In this document: in pieces, positions 9,080 to 18,230 of the stretch | Position numbering within the stretch: the first letter of the stretch is position 1 | Layout: every line of letters starts with the position of its first letter | Source of the DNA: Chryseobacterium sp. Leaf404 | GTDB taxonomy: Bacteria > Bacteroidota > Bacteroidia > Flavobacteriales > Weeksellaceae | Assembly (NCBI RefSeq): GCF_001424145.1 | Contig: NZ_LMQM01000013.1 | Span: forward strand, 62,001 to 126,000 | DNA: 64,000 bases | Direction: 5' to 3' | Translations under genes and position numbers: made by a program | The notes under the pieces: generated by a model | Told to the model about the DNA's origin: nothing | Database searches by the model: none | What the model saw: the letters and a program-made list of their open reading frames with translations, nothing else

Positions 9080-10834
9080 TTAATCAATTTTTATCAGGTA
9101 AGGCATTTCCATTTTAACCTCAGATTTCAGTTTTTTGTCTGTAAGCTGCATCAGGATTTCATAGTTTGATTTTCCTATTTTATTCTTCAGAACTTTGGCT
9201 GAAATATCATCTTCATTCATCCCTTCAAAAAACTGTTCGAAAGCTGTTTTTTCCTCAGGATAGGTTTTCACCTTATACTCTTTCAGATTTGCTCTACCTG
9301 CAGCAAATTTCACGGCATCATTCAGAGTTCCCAATTCATCTACCAAACCTATTTCTTTCGCTCTTGCGCCACTCCAGACTCTTCCTCCTCCTACTGCATC
9401 AATCTGTTCGAAAGATTTTTTTCTGTTTTGAGTAACGAAATGCACAAATCTTTTATAAGTACCTTCTACACTTTTGGTAATCATCGCCACACCGTGCGGA
9501 CTCAATCCGTTCAGTGAAGAATAGTAGGCCGAATTGGCATTGGTAGCAACAATATCAGAACGTACTCCGTTTTTATTGGCAATCTCTTTAAAATAAGGAA
9601 GTACTCCGAAAACACCGATAGACCCTGTTAAAGTATTCGGTTGGGAATAAATTTTATCTGCAGCCATCGCAATGTAATAACCGCCTGATGCAGCATAGTC
9701 CCCAAAAGAAACAATCAGCGGTTTCTTCTTTTTCAGCTGCTGAAGTTCAAATAAAATCTCATCAGACGCATTAGCACTTCCGCCAGGGGAATTTATTCTC
9801 AGCACAACCGCTTTTACCTTTTTATCATTCTGGAGATCCTTAATATATTCCAAATATTTCTCTGAGTGAATGTCATTATATTCATCACCACTGTTGATAG
9901 ATCCTGAAGCATACAGCACCGCTACTCTGTCGCCGGATTTTTCTTCATTTTTAAATGAACTTACATATTTGTTTAAAGAAATTTTTGAAAGTTTATCTTT
10001 TTCTTTCAGATTTAATTTAGACTTTAAGATCTGATCATATTCTGTCTTCTGAATAAGTTTGTCCGCCAGTTTAAACTTTACACTTTCTTCAGGAATCATC
10101 CCGTACAAGCTGTCTACAACAGTTTTGAACTGCGGTAATTCAATTTTTCTTGAAGCTGCAATTTTTGAAGAAGTGCTGTCCCAAATGTCATTTAATAAAG
10201 TACTGAGCTGTTCTCTATTTTCAGGAGAAATTTCATTTGCGATAAATGGTTCAACGGCAGATTTAAATTTACCGTGACGGATCACTTCAATTCCGATTCC
10301 GTATTTTTCGGCAAATTCTTTAAAGAAAGTAACTTCGGTAGACAAACCTTTCAATTCAATACCACCTGATGGATTAAGATAATACTGATCTGCTACAGAA
10401 CCTAAATAATATGAAGACTGCGAAACCGTATTTCCGTAAGCGTACACAAATTTTCCGCTCTTTTTAAAATCTGCAATCGCTGCTCTGAGATCATCAATCT
10501 GAGTGATACCAGCACTTACATCGTCAGCTTCAATGCTGATTCCTTTAATATTGCTGTCATCTTTTGCTCTTCTAATCGCTTCCACTGCATCATAAATCAG
10601 AATTTCTTTGGTTTTACTGTTGAAAGCAAAAACATCTTTCTGAACTTCTGTGGGGCTGTCTATGATTTGCGTCTTGAGATTAATAGTAAGTACAGAGTTT
10701 TTCTTTACTTCCACAGACGAGCTCTCGCTTGCCGATCCTACTGCAATCATAATAATAAAAAAAACAAAAAACAGGCAGCAAAGAATAGCAATTGCAACTA
10801 TATTTGCCAGGACATTTTTAAAAAAACTCTTCAT
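9080..10834 (-). CDS. sppA: signal peptide peptidase SppA (protease IV)
   Basis: This is an inner membrane Ser-Lys protease that degrades cleaved signal peptides. The 584-residue, double-length form has an N-terminal membrane helix and two tandem S49 domains. The general-base Lys is in the first half (RHGKFKSAVEPF). The nucleophile Ser is in the second half (GDYAASGGYYIAMAADKI), which also holds NSPGGSANASDEI. A TTG codon at 10852 could add six residues, but the ATG at 10834 is preferred. It diverges from folK with only 19 bases between the two start codons. Confidence 0.93.
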   Translation of the reverse strand: MKSFFKNVLANIVAIAILCCLFFVFFIIMIAVGSASESSSVEVKKNSVLTINLKTQIIDSPTEVQKDVFAFNSKTKEILIYDAVEAIRRAKDDSNIKGISIEADDVSAGITQIDDLRAAIADFKKSGKFVYAYGNTVSQSSYYLGSVADQYYLNPSGGIELKGLSTEVTFFKEFAEKYGIGIEVIRHGKFKSAVEPFIANEISPENREQLSTLLNDIWDSTSSKIAASRKIELPQFKTVVDSLYGMIPEESVKFKLADKLIQKTEYDQILKSKLNLKEKDKLSKISLNKYVSSFKNEEKSGDRVAVLYASGSINSGDEYNDIHSEKYLEYIKDLQNDKKVKAVVLRINSPGGSANASDEILFELQQLKKKKPLIVSFGDYAASGGYYIAMAADKIYSQPNTLTGSIGVFGVLPYFKEIANKNGVRSDIVATNANSAYYSSLNGLSPHGVAMITKSVEGTYKRFVHFVTQNRKKSFEQIDAVGGGRVWSGARAKEIGLVDELGTLNDAVKFAAGRANLKEYKVKTYPEEKTAFEQFFEGMNEDDISAKVLKNKIGKSNYEILMQLTDKKLKSEVKMEMPYLIKID

Positions 10835-10853
10835 AAATAATAACTTTTTCAAT

Positions 10854-11270
10854 ATGTCGCATCATACTGCCGTTTTGTTACTGGGAAGTAACATTGGAGA
10901 TCAAAAAAAAAACCTCGAAACTGCTTTTAAAAGGATAAGAAACCAAAACATTGTAATATTATCTGAAAGTAAATTTTTGTATTCAGAGCCCGTGGAATTT
11001 GTCAGTTCCAATAATTTTTGTAATATTGCACTACGAATTGAGACAGATTTATCACCAATTCAGCTTCTTAATGCTTTAAAAGAAATCGAGAAAAGCATGG
11101 GAAGGCTGGTAGATTCAGGCAATAGCAGAAACTATTCAGACCGGGTGATTGATATTGATATCGTAAGTTATAATAATATAGTTTTCTTTTGTAGAAGCTT
11201 AGAGATCCCTCACTACAGACATCTTTACGAAAGAGAATTTTCCAGACTATTATTAGAAGATTTAAATTAA
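10854..11270 (+). CDS. folK: 2-amino-4-hydroxy-6-hydroxymethyldihydropteridine diphosphokinase
   Basis: HPPK transfers pyrophosphate from ATP to the pterin in folate synthesis. The open frame extends upstream into sppA, but the protein homologous to the family begins at ATG 10854 (MSHHTAVLLLGSNIGD), giving 138 residues. The motifs GSNIGD, YSEPVEF, LKEIEKSMGR and DRVIDIDIVSYN mark the substrate and Mg/ATP sites. It is divergent to sppA and 22 bases upstream of the OmpA-type pair. Confidence 0.93.
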   Translation: MSHHTAVLLLGSNIGDQKKNLETAFKRIRNQNIVILSESKFLYSEPVEFVSSNNFCNIALRIETDLSPIQLLNALKEIEKSMGRLVDSGNSRNYSDRVIDIDIVSYNNIVFFCRSLEIPHYRHLYEREFSRLLLEDLN

Positions 11271-11292
11271 AACAGAACATAAAACATATTGT

Positions 11293-12390
11293 ATGAAATT
11301 AGGTTTATTATTGTTGGCTGCACTTCCTATAGCTACTTACGCACAGGACAGTATTGCGATTAGTCATTCACACGAATATCCTAACACTTTTTCTTCGGGA
11401 TCTGCTAATGTGCAGACTTTTAACAATGCGAGCCGCAAATTTAACGATTGGTCGGTTTCAATTGGTGGAGGACCTGCATTTATGACATTTGCAGATGTAA
11501 CTTCATTTTATGGAGATAAAGTAAAGTGGGGCTGGAATGCGTATGCAAGTATCGACAAACAGATCAGTCACACTTTTGGTTTGGATTTGCAATACCAAAT
11601 GGGCGAAACAGAACAGCAGGCTAAATTGCCAAACAATCCGGCTGCCGGAATTGGTAACGCATGGACAAAATACAAGCAGGTTTCACTATTGGGAGACATT
11701 AACTTTTCAAATTTATTGAGAAGAGTTGATAACAAATCACCATATAGATGGGCACTTCATGGTTATCTGGGAGCAGGGATCATGGCTTTTCAAACAGAGC
11801 TTATTGACAATGACGCTTCAAGATGGAGCACCAATCCTCCTAGAATTCCTATTAAAAATGATCAGAAATTCGAAATTTCATCTTTCTTCTGGCAGGCTGC
11901 TGTTGGTATGAAATATAATGTTTCGAAACTTATCGATGTGGAAGCAAGAGTAATCTACATCAACAGTATGGATGAGGAATTTGATGGTGGTGGTGAAGGA
12001 AGATCTCTTGATACTCCTGCCGGTGACAGAATTAATTACAACCTGATTAATGATAGCTACTCAGACGGAGCGATGAGCTTTACTTTAGGTCTTTCATTTA
12101 AATTAGGTAAACACAACACACATTTAGCTTGGCATGACCCATTACAGGAAGTGTACGGAAGAATGTATGATCTTGAAAACACATCTACAGAACTTGTGGT
12201 GTGCGAGAAAGGAGATAATGACAATGACGGCGTTTGTGATGACTGGGACAGACAGCTTGACACTCCTGCCGGAGCAAGAGTTGATGGCGCAGGTGTAGCA
12301 TTAGATATGGATCTTGACGGTGTTATTGATCTTTATGACAAATGTGTGACTGTAGCAGGACCTCAGGAAAACAACGGTTGTCCTAAATAA
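11293..12390 (+). CDS. outer membrane protein with TSP3 repeats, lacking the OmpA domain
   Basis: This 365-residue protein has a signal peptide ending near YAQ, a beta-barrel region of about 250 residues and a C-terminal calcium-binding-type segment (DNDNDGVCDDWDRQLDTPAG, then DLDGVIDLYDKC). It ends abruptly at ENNGCPK. It is clearly a paralogue of the next gene: both share EYPNTFSSGSANV, INFSNLLRRVDNKSPYRWAL-like and AGARVDGAGVALD segments. That neighbour continues into an OmpA peptidoglycan-binding domain, which is absent here. The protein therefore sits in the outer membrane without a recognisable cell-wall anchor. Confidence 0.85.
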   Translation: MKLGLLLLAALPIATYAQDSIAISHSHEYPNTFSSGSANVQTFNNASRKFNDWSVSIGGGPAFMTFADVTSFYGDKVKWGWNAYASIDKQISHTFGLDLQYQMGETEQQAKLPNNPAAGIGNAWTKYKQVSLLGDINFSNLLRRVDNKSPYRWALHGYLGAGIMAFQTELIDNDASRWSTNPPRIPIKNDQKFEISSFFWQAAVGMKYNVSKLIDVEARVIYINSMDEEFDGGGEGRSLDTPAGDRINYNLINDSYSDGAMSFTLGLSFKLGKHNTHLAWHDPLQEVYGRMYDLENTSTELVVCEKGDNDNDGVCDDWDRQLDTPAGARVDGAGVALDMDLDGVIDLYDKCVTVAGPQENNGCPK

Positions 12391-12454
12391 TAGTATCATT
12401 TAAAAGTAATTTTAAAATGATTAAATCAAGTAATAACAAAATAAAAAATACACT

Positions 12455-13915
12455 ATGAAATTAAGTTTAGCAATTGTTGCATTTGCTTTAGCGGTCCCGG
12501 CCCTGAGCTTTGCACAGGATTCTACGGCAGTTTCTAATGAACAGCAGTATCCGAATACATTTTCTTCCGGATCTGCAAATGTTTCAAAATTCACACAGGA
12601 ATCTAAAAGATTCAACGACTGGTCAATATCAGCTGGAGCTGGAGTTCCTTTGGTTCAAGCAGGAGATCTTACCTCAATAAAAAATGGTAACGGTAAAAAC
12701 CTTTTCGGTTACTCGATGTATGTCAGTGTTGACAAAGCGATTACACACGCTTTCGGACTTAAGCTACAGTATGACAGAGGAGAAACAAGACAAGGTTGGT
12801 TCAATACAAAAGATGCTGCACCATCTGACGCTTCTGTTTACCAGAGAGTTGGCGCAAGAACTCAATATGACGCAATCTCTTTAATAGGAGACATCAATTT
12901 CTCAAATCTTTTGAGAAGAGTTGATAATAAATCTCCTTACAAATGGGCTTTACATGGTTACGCTGGTGTTGGAATTCTGGGTTATAGAGCTTACCAGAAA
13001 GACGAGATAAATCAAAGATTAATGACTGAGCAGGAATTGTTCAAAAATCAATCTTTCTTCGGACAGGCTGGTGCTGGTCTGAAATATAAAATCAACAGAA
13101 GATTAGATATCGAAGGTAGATTAATGTATGTTTACACTGGCGATGATGAATTCGATGGAGGTGGTGAACAATACAGCTATATCAACAAAAGAGAAGATCA
13201 GATTTCTGATAACTTCATCAACGCAACTCTTGGTCTATCTTTGAAATTAGGAAAACACGAGTCTCACCTAATGTGGCATGACCCATTGCAGGAAATCTAT
13301 TGGAAACTTGACGTTTTGGCTGAGAAAAACCAGGAAGTTGAAGTTTGTAAAAAAGGAGATTTAGACAACGATGGTGTTTGTGACGACTGGGACAGAGAAT
13401 TAAACACTCCTGCTGGTGCAAGAGTAGACGGAGCTGGTGTAGCTTTAGATACAGACTTAGATGGCGTAATTGATCTTTACGATCAGTGTGTTACTGTTCC
13501 TGGTCCTGTAGAAAACAACGGTTGCCCTACAACGCCTACAACTCCAGTTGGTCCTGTTATTGAAAATGAGAAAATTTTAGAAGGAATCGAGTTTGATTTG
13601 AATTCTGACAGAATTTTACCATCTACTACTCCAATTCTTAACAACGCTGTAAGCTACATCAATTCTTCAAACGGTACATATACTGTAATTGGAGCTACTG
13701 ATACAAGAGCTTCTGATGCTTATAACCAGAAACTTTCTGAAAGAAGAGCAAACAGTGTAAAGAGCTACCTAATCAAAAACGGTGTTGAAGCTTCTAAGCT
13801 TAACTCTGTTGGTAGAGGAGAAAAAGATCTTAAATATCCTGAGTGTGACCCTGCTGAAAAATGCCCTGAATGGAAAAACAGAGCAAACAGAAGAGTTTAC
13901 TTCGAAGCTAAATAA
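12455..13915 (+). CDS. OmpA family outer membrane protein with TSP3 repeats
   Basis: This 486-residue protein has a signal peptide, an N-terminal barrel, thrombospondin type 3 repeats (LDNDGVCDDWDRELNTPAG; DLDGVIDLYDQC) and a C-terminal OmpA domain from about residue 370. The OmpA domain shows EGIEFDLNSDRI, IGATDTRASDAYN, LSERRANSVKSYL and the final NRRVYFEAK. It should link the outer membrane to peptidoglycan. It follows its shorter paralogue by 64 bases, and a strong terminator closes the pair. Codon choice suggests high expression. Confidence 0.92.
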   Translation: MKLSLAIVAFALAVPALSFAQDSTAVSNEQQYPNTFSSGSANVSKFTQESKRFNDWSISAGAGVPLVQAGDLTSIKNGNGKNLFGYSMYVSVDKAITHAFGLKLQYDRGETRQGWFNTKDAAPSDASVYQRVGARTQYDAISLIGDINFSNLLRRVDNKSPYKWALHGYAGVGILGYRAYQKDEINQRLMTEQELFKNQSFFGQAGAGLKYKINRRLDIEGRLMYVYTGDDEFDGGGEQYSYINKREDQISDNFINATLGLSLKLGKHESHLMWHDPLQEIYWKLDVLAEKNQEVEVCKKGDLDNDGVCDDWDRELNTPAGARVDGAGVALDTDLDGVIDLYDQCVTVPGPVENNGCPTTPTTPVGPVIENEKILEGIEFDLNSDRILPSTTPILNNAVSYINSSNGTYTVIGATDTRASDAYNQKLSERRANSVKSYLIKNGVEASKLNSVGRGEKDLKYPECDPAEKCPEWKNRANRRVYFEAK

Positions 13916-13936
13916 TAATTTTTCTTATTATAAATT

Positions 13937-13964
13937 AAAAGTCACGCAATGCGTGACTTTTTTT
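13937..13964 (+). terminator. terminator of the OmpA gene pair
   Basis: AAAGTCACGCA pairs perfectly with TGCGTGACTTT in a tight hairpin, followed by a run of T. Confidence 0.9.
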
Positions 13965-13992
13965 GTTTCAATACTTTTCTTACATTTACTTT

Positions 13993-15894
13993 ATGATGTC
14001 TCCACAAGATTTTACAGAACTGAAAAGTAAAACCCTAAAACATTTCTGGGGTCACGATCATTTTAGAGAAGGGCAAGAGCAGATTATAGATTCTGTAATG
14101 AACCGGAAAGACACCTTAGTTTTGCTTCCCACCGGCGCGGGAAAATCTTTGTGTTATCAGCTTCCGTCTCTGTTGCAGGAAGGCACCTGTCTTGTGATTT
14201 CTCCATTGTTGGCATTGATGAAAGATCAGGTTAATCAGTTAAAATTCAGAGGAATTGAAGCAGAATATCTGAGCTCTGAATTAGACGAATTTGATGCAGA
14301 GGTAATTTATAACCGTTGTAAAGACGGTTTAACTAAATTATTATATGTTTCTCCCGAACGCCTTACAAACAAAAATTTTGTACAGCAGATAGAAGAGATT
14401 CAGCTTTCTTTCATTGCGGTGGATGAGGCTCACTGTATTTCAGAATGGGGTCAGGATTTCAGACCGAGTTATCAGAATATTAAAGAATTCAGAAAAAATA
14501 ATCCTGAAATACCGTGTCTCGCTTTAACTGCTACGGCAACTTCAAAAGTTTTAGATGAGATAAAAATTAAACTGGAACTTAAAAATCCTCAAATATTTCA
14601 GAAGAGTTTTAAAAGAGAAAATATTAAGATTTTCACTGAAGAAATTTCAGATAAATATCAAAAAGTTTTCAACATTCTAAAATATGCTAAAGAATCAGGA
14701 ATAATCTATGTACGAACCAGAAAGGATGCAGAGCTTCTCACGGAATTTCTTCACAGAAAAAACATCACCAATGTTGATTATTTCCACGCAGGACTGTCAC
14801 CTAAAGAAAAAAATGACCGACAGAACTTCTGGAACAACAGTAACGAAAATGTACTGATTTCAACCAATGCCTTTGGGATGGGAATAGACAAAGACAACGT
14901 GCGTTTTGTTATTCACTTCTCCCCTTCACAATCGATTGAAAATTATTATCAGGAAATCGGGCGTGCCGGACGTGACGGCAGAAAAAGTTATGCTTTTATG
15001 CTTTGGAATAAACAGGAACTTTCAAATTTTGATGATATACTGAAAAATCAGATTCCAAATAAAACAGAATTTCTTAAAATTACGAGTTTTATCTACTCAA
15101 AATTTCAGGTTGCAGAATTTGAAATACCGGAAAATCAGTTTCAGATTAATATCAACGGAATTCAGAATTTCACAAAATCTTCTGCTGCTAAAATTAAAAA
15201 CGTCCTGCAGTTTCTGCACAATCAGGAAATCGTGTATTACAATCCCAATAAAAGTCTGTCAACGCTGCAGCTTTTAATAAAGCCTGATGAATTAGACCAG
15301 CTTCCAGCCAAAGATGCCTATTTTATAGAACTTCTTTTAAGATCAATTTCAGGAATTACCTCTCACAAAGTGATGTTCAGTGAAATGAAAGTGAGCGACA
15401 AAATTGGCGTGAGTGTTCATTTAATAAAAGAAAGAATAAAAGAACTTCAGCAAAAAAACTATGTTGAATATATTGACGGATCTTTAGCAAGTATTAAGTT
15501 TCTCAAACCAAGAGATGAGCGCGTAATGACAAGCGTATACTGGAAACTCTTCGAGCATATCCAAAAAAATAAAATCCTGAAATGGGAAGAAATGAAATTT
15601 TTCATTGAAGACGATTCTTATTGTAAAATGAAACTCATACTCTCCTATTTCGGTGAGAAAAATCCTAAAAACTGCGGACAGTGCACAGTCTGTGAAAAAA
15701 ACAAACAATCGGTTTTCGGTAAAAATGTTTCTGACGAAATTGTGAAGATTTTAAATAAAAAGGCTGCTACAATCGAAGAAATTTCAATTCAGTTACAGTT
15801 TCAGAGCAAAGAAAATATTTTGGAAAATCTGATATTTTTACTGGATTCCGGGAAAGTAAAAATGCTGAATTTCAGAACATACGCTTTGACATGA
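13993..15894 (+). CDS. recQ: RecQ family ATP-dependent DNA helicase
   Basis: This is a superfamily 2 3'-5' DNA helicase for recombination and replication repair. It has 633 residues from ATG 13993; an upstream TTG at 13963 falls in the preceding terminator and is rejected. Helicase motifs in order are LLPTGAGKSLCYQLP (Walker A), DEAHCISEWGQDFRPSY (DEAH and the RecQ loop), LALTATATSK and EIGRAGRDG. A zinc-binding Cys set follows near residues 540-570 (CKMKL, CGQCTVC), then an RQC-like winged helix. A canonical HRDC domain is not evident. Bacteroidota often carry more than one recQ, so the symbol names the family. Confidence 0.93.
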   Translation: MMSPQDFTELKSKTLKHFWGHDHFREGQEQIIDSVMNRKDTLVLLPTGAGKSLCYQLPSLLQEGTCLVISPLLALMKDQVNQLKFRGIEAEYLSSELDEFDAEVIYNRCKDGLTKLLYVSPERLTNKNFVQQIEEIQLSFIAVDEAHCISEWGQDFRPSYQNIKEFRKNNPEIPCLALTATATSKVLDEIKIKLELKNPQIFQKSFKRENIKIFTEEISDKYQKVFNILKYAKESGIIYVRTRKDAELLTEFLHRKNITNVDYFHAGLSPKEKNDRQNFWNNSNENVLISTNAFGMGIDKDNVRFVIHFSPSQSIENYYQEIGRAGRDGRKSYAFMLWNKQELSNFDDILKNQIPNKTEFLKITSFIYSKFQVAEFEIPENQFQININGIQNFTKSSAAKIKNVLQFLHNQEIVYYNPNKSLSTLQLLIKPDELDQLPAKDAYFIELLLRSISGITSHKVMFSEMKVSDKIGVSVHLIKERIKELQQKNYVEYIDGSLASIKFLKPRDERVMTSVYWKLFEHIQKNKILKWEEMKFFIEDDSYCKMKLILSYFGEKNPKNCGQCTVCEKNKQSVFGKNVSDEIVKILNKKAATIEEISIQLQFQSKENILENLIFLLDSGKVKMLNFRTYALT

Positions 15895-15935
15895 GTAATG
15901 AGAAATGGGTAATAAGTAATGTGTAATAGGATAAT
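15893..15935. repeat. degenerate GTAAT/GAG heptad repeat
   Basis: The plus strand reads as drifting units such as GAGTAAT, GAGAAAT, GGGTAAT, AAGTAAT and GTGTAAT right at the recQ stop codon. It is of the same class as bases 321-351, there in the opposite orientation. Confidence 0.55.
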
Positions 15936-15972
15936 TCATAATTCTTATTTTCAACTTATAATCTAAGAGTTT

Positions 15973-15980
15973 TATCTTTG
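15973..15980 (+). promoter_or_regulatory. -7 box (TATCTTTG) directly before fmt
   Basis: An exact TAnnTTTG match ends four bases before the fmt ATG. Transcription from it would start at or next to the start codon, so the fmt mRNA is probably leaderless. No good TTG -33 box is seen. Confidence 0.55.
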
Positions 15981-15984
15981 CATC

Positions 15985-16932
15985 ATGAAATCATTGAAAG
16001 TTGTTTTTTTAGGAACTCCCGAGTTTGCTAAGACTTGTCTGGAAGCTATTCATCAATCGCATCACAAAGTGGTGGGCGTAGTAACTGTTGCCGATAAAGC
16101 AATTGGCCGCGGTCAGAAAATCAATCAGTCTCCTGTAAAAGTTTATGCAGTTGAAAATAATATACCCGTTTTTCAGCCCGAAAAATTAAGAAATCCTGAA
16201 TTTTTAGAAGATTTAAAAAAACTAGATGCCGATATTTTTGTAGTCGTAGCTTTCAGAATGATGCCTAAAGTTCTTTTTGAAATGCCTAAAATGGGAACTT
16301 TCAACCTACATGCTTCCCTGCTCCCAGATTACAGAGGTGCCGCTCCAATTAATTACGCAGTGATTAATGGTGAAGAAAAAACGGGCGCAACCACATTTTT
16401 CATTAATGAAAAAATTGATGAGGGAAATATTTTAATGCAGGAAGAAATCCCTGTATTGGAAGATGAAAATGCAGGACAATTGCATGACAGATTGATGGAA
16501 ATGGGCTCAAAATTAGTCGTAAAAACCCTGAACGGATTAGCAGAAAACTCAATAACAGAAAAGCCTCAACCAGAAGTTGGACATCCAAAAAACGCATACA
16601 AAATCTATAAAGATGATACTAAAATCGACTGGACGAAATCTTCAAAAGAAGTTCATCAGTTTATTTTGGGAATGTCTCCTTATCCAGCTGCTTTTACCAC
16701 TTTGAAAATTGGAGAAGATGAAAAAGGACTGAAAATTTATGCAGGAAAATTTGAAATTTCCAATGGAGAAAAACCTGTAGGAAGTTTAAAAATTTCTAAA
16801 AATGAATTTAAAATCTTTACAAAAGACGGAATTTATTATCCGTCAGAACTTCAGTTAGAAGGCAAAAAAAGAATGAATATCAAAGATTTCCTCAACGGAT
16901 TTAGGAATTTCGACGAAATAAAATTGTCCTGA
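15985..16932 (+). CDS. fmt: methionyl-tRNA formyltransferase
   Basis: Fmt formylates Met-tRNA(fMet) for translation initiation. The 315-residue protein has the usual length. The N-terminal Rossmann domain begins VVFLGTPEFAKTCLEAI. The active site is HASLLPDYRGAAPINYAV near residues 110-127, with Asn and His of the FNLHASLLP motif and the Asp further on in INEKIDEGNIL. The C-terminal OB-fold runs from about residue 205. It is preceded by a -7 box four bases away and converges on ribB. Confidence 0.96.
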   Translation: MKSLKVVFLGTPEFAKTCLEAIHQSHHKVVGVVTVADKAIGRGQKINQSPVKVYAVENNIPVFQPEKLRNPEFLEDLKKLDADIFVVVAFRMMPKVLFEMPKMGTFNLHASLLPDYRGAAPINYAVINGEEKTGATTFFINEKIDEGNILMQEEIPVLEDENAGQLHDRLMEMGSKLVVKTLNGLAENSITEKPQPEVGHPKNAYKIYKDDTKIDWTKSSKEVHQFILGMSPYPAAFTTLKIGEDEKGLKIYAGKFEISNGEKPVGSLKISKNEFKIFTKDGIYYPSELQLEGKKRMNIKDFLNGFRNFDEIKLS

Positions 16933-16937
16933 AAATT

Positions 16938-16972
16938 AAAACCTTCAAGGTTTTTGAAACCTTGAAGGTTTA
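16938..16972. terminator. bidirectional hairpin between fmt and the ribB gene
   Basis: AAACCTTCAAGG and CCTTGAAGGTTT form a 12-bp perfect stem around a short T-rich loop. A related CTTGAAGGTTT string occurs at 37033-37043, so this may be a repeat family used as a terminator. Confidence 0.7.
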
Positions 16973-16980
16973 GTATATTA

Positions 16981-18102
16981 TTAAAGCTGAACCATCTCCG
17001 TCACCTCAACGTCATAACCTCCCACTTGTGGCTTTACGTCAGGATTTTGAGTGATTACTCTGAATTTATTGATTCCTAAGTTCTTTAAAATCTGAGTTCC
17101 GATACCGTAATCTCTGTAATTGAATGCAGCAGTAGGATGTTTTTGCTGACCATCCTGATAATTTAAGAACTGCTGAAGTTTTCTCAATGTATTTTCAGAA
17201 TTCGAAACATTATTAATGAAAATAATCGCTCCTTTTCCGGCTTCATTAATCATCGAAGTTACTTTTTCCAACTGAGGTTTTTCACCGTTATTCAGTCTTG
17301 TCAAAACATCAAAATAAGAATCTGAAGACTGCACCCTCACCAAAACAGGCTCATCAACCGTCCAAGTTCCTTTTGTTAAAGCAAAGTGAATTTGGTCGTT
17401 AGATGTTTCTCTGAAAGCGCAGAAATGGAAATCTCCATAAGCTGTTTTCACATCTCTTTCTTCAATTCTTTCAATTAAATTTCCTTTCTTAAGCTGATAA
17501 TGAATCAAATCTTCAATGGAAACAATTTTCATCTCGTGTTTCTGAGCAAAAATCTGTAAATCCGGCAAACGGGACATAGAACCGTCTTCATTCATAATTT
17601 CGCAAATGACCCCACCCTCTTTTAAACCTGCCAAACAGGTCAAATCGATCGCAGCCTCTGTGTGACCGGCTCTCTTTAAAACGCCACCTTTTCTCGCACG
17701 GAGTGGGAAAATGTGACCAGGACGCATGAAATCTGTCGGTTTAGATTTCTCATCCATAAGAGCTAAAATTGTTTTCGCTCTGTCTGATGCAGAAATTCCC
17801 GTAGAAGTTCCGTCTCCCAAAAGGTCCACAGAAACTGTGAAAGCCGTTTCTTTAGGATCGCTGCTTCGGCTCACCATCACCTCAAGGCCAAGCTCGTCAC
17901 ATCTTTTTTCCGGTAGCGGCATACAGATCAAACCTCTGCCGTGCACCGCCATAAAGTTGATCAGCTCGGGTGTTGCAAGTTCTGCGGCACATAGAAAATC
18001 GCCTTCATTCTCTCTGTCTTCATCATCTACGACTATGATTATTTTACCATTTTTAAGGTCTTCAATCGCCTCTGGAATAGTATTTAGTTTAATATCTGAC
18101 AT
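16981..18102 (-). CDS. ribB: 3,4-dihydroxy-2-butanone 4-phosphate synthase with degenerate GTP cyclohydrolase II domain
   Basis: Residues 1 to about 205 form a complete RibB domain, with VVDDEDRENEGD at residues 24-35 and HTEAAIDLT; it makes the four-carbon precursor of riboflavin from ribulose 5-phosphate. The C-terminal part aligns in outline with GTP cyclohydrolase II: it keeps VRVQSSD in place of VRVHSE and a late YGIGTQILKNLG. The zinc-binding Cys cluster and the GRGIG region are absent: the expected CDCG segment reads LTRLNNGEKPQLE. The second domain is thus probably not a cyclohydrolase, as in RibBX-type proteins. The ATG at 18102 is preferred to a TTG at 18123. A separate RibA should exist elsewhere. 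Confidence 0.85.
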   Translation of the reverse strand: MSDIKLNTIPEAIEDLKNGKIIIVVDDEDRENEGDFLCAAELATPELINFMAVHGRGLICMPLPEKRCDELGLEVMVSRSSDPKETAFTVSVDLLGDGTSTGISASDRAKTILALMDEKSKPTDFMRPGHIFPLRARKGGVLKRAGHTEAAIDLTCLAGLKEGGVICEIMNEDGSMSRLPDLQIFAQKHEMKIVSIEDLIHYQLKKGNLIERIEERDVKTAYGDFHFCAFRETSNDQIHFALTKGTWTVDEPVLVRVQSSDSYFDVLTRLNNGEKPQLEKVTSMINEAGKGAIIFINNVSNSENTLRKLQQFLNYQDGQQKHPTAAFNYRDYGIGTQILKNLGINKFRVITQNPDVKPQVGGYDVEVTEMVQL

Positions 18103-18230
18103 TTTTACTTTGAATTTTCGCAAAGATACTCAATAAAATAAGCATCAACAATTATTAACTGCGCTTTATAATTTCTTTAATTTACAGTAAGGCTTGAACA
18201 AATGAGCCACATCAGTTTTAGTCGTAAATA

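Noticed and set aside
10650..10853. N-terminal extension of folK into sppA
   Set aside because: The extra residues are antisense to the sppA signal region and do not match FolK, which begins MSHHTAVLLLGSN.
16938..16972. Attachment or recombination site at the perfect palindrome after fmt
   Set aside because: It sits between converging genes and has the form of a bidirectional terminator; no integrase or mobile gene is nearby.
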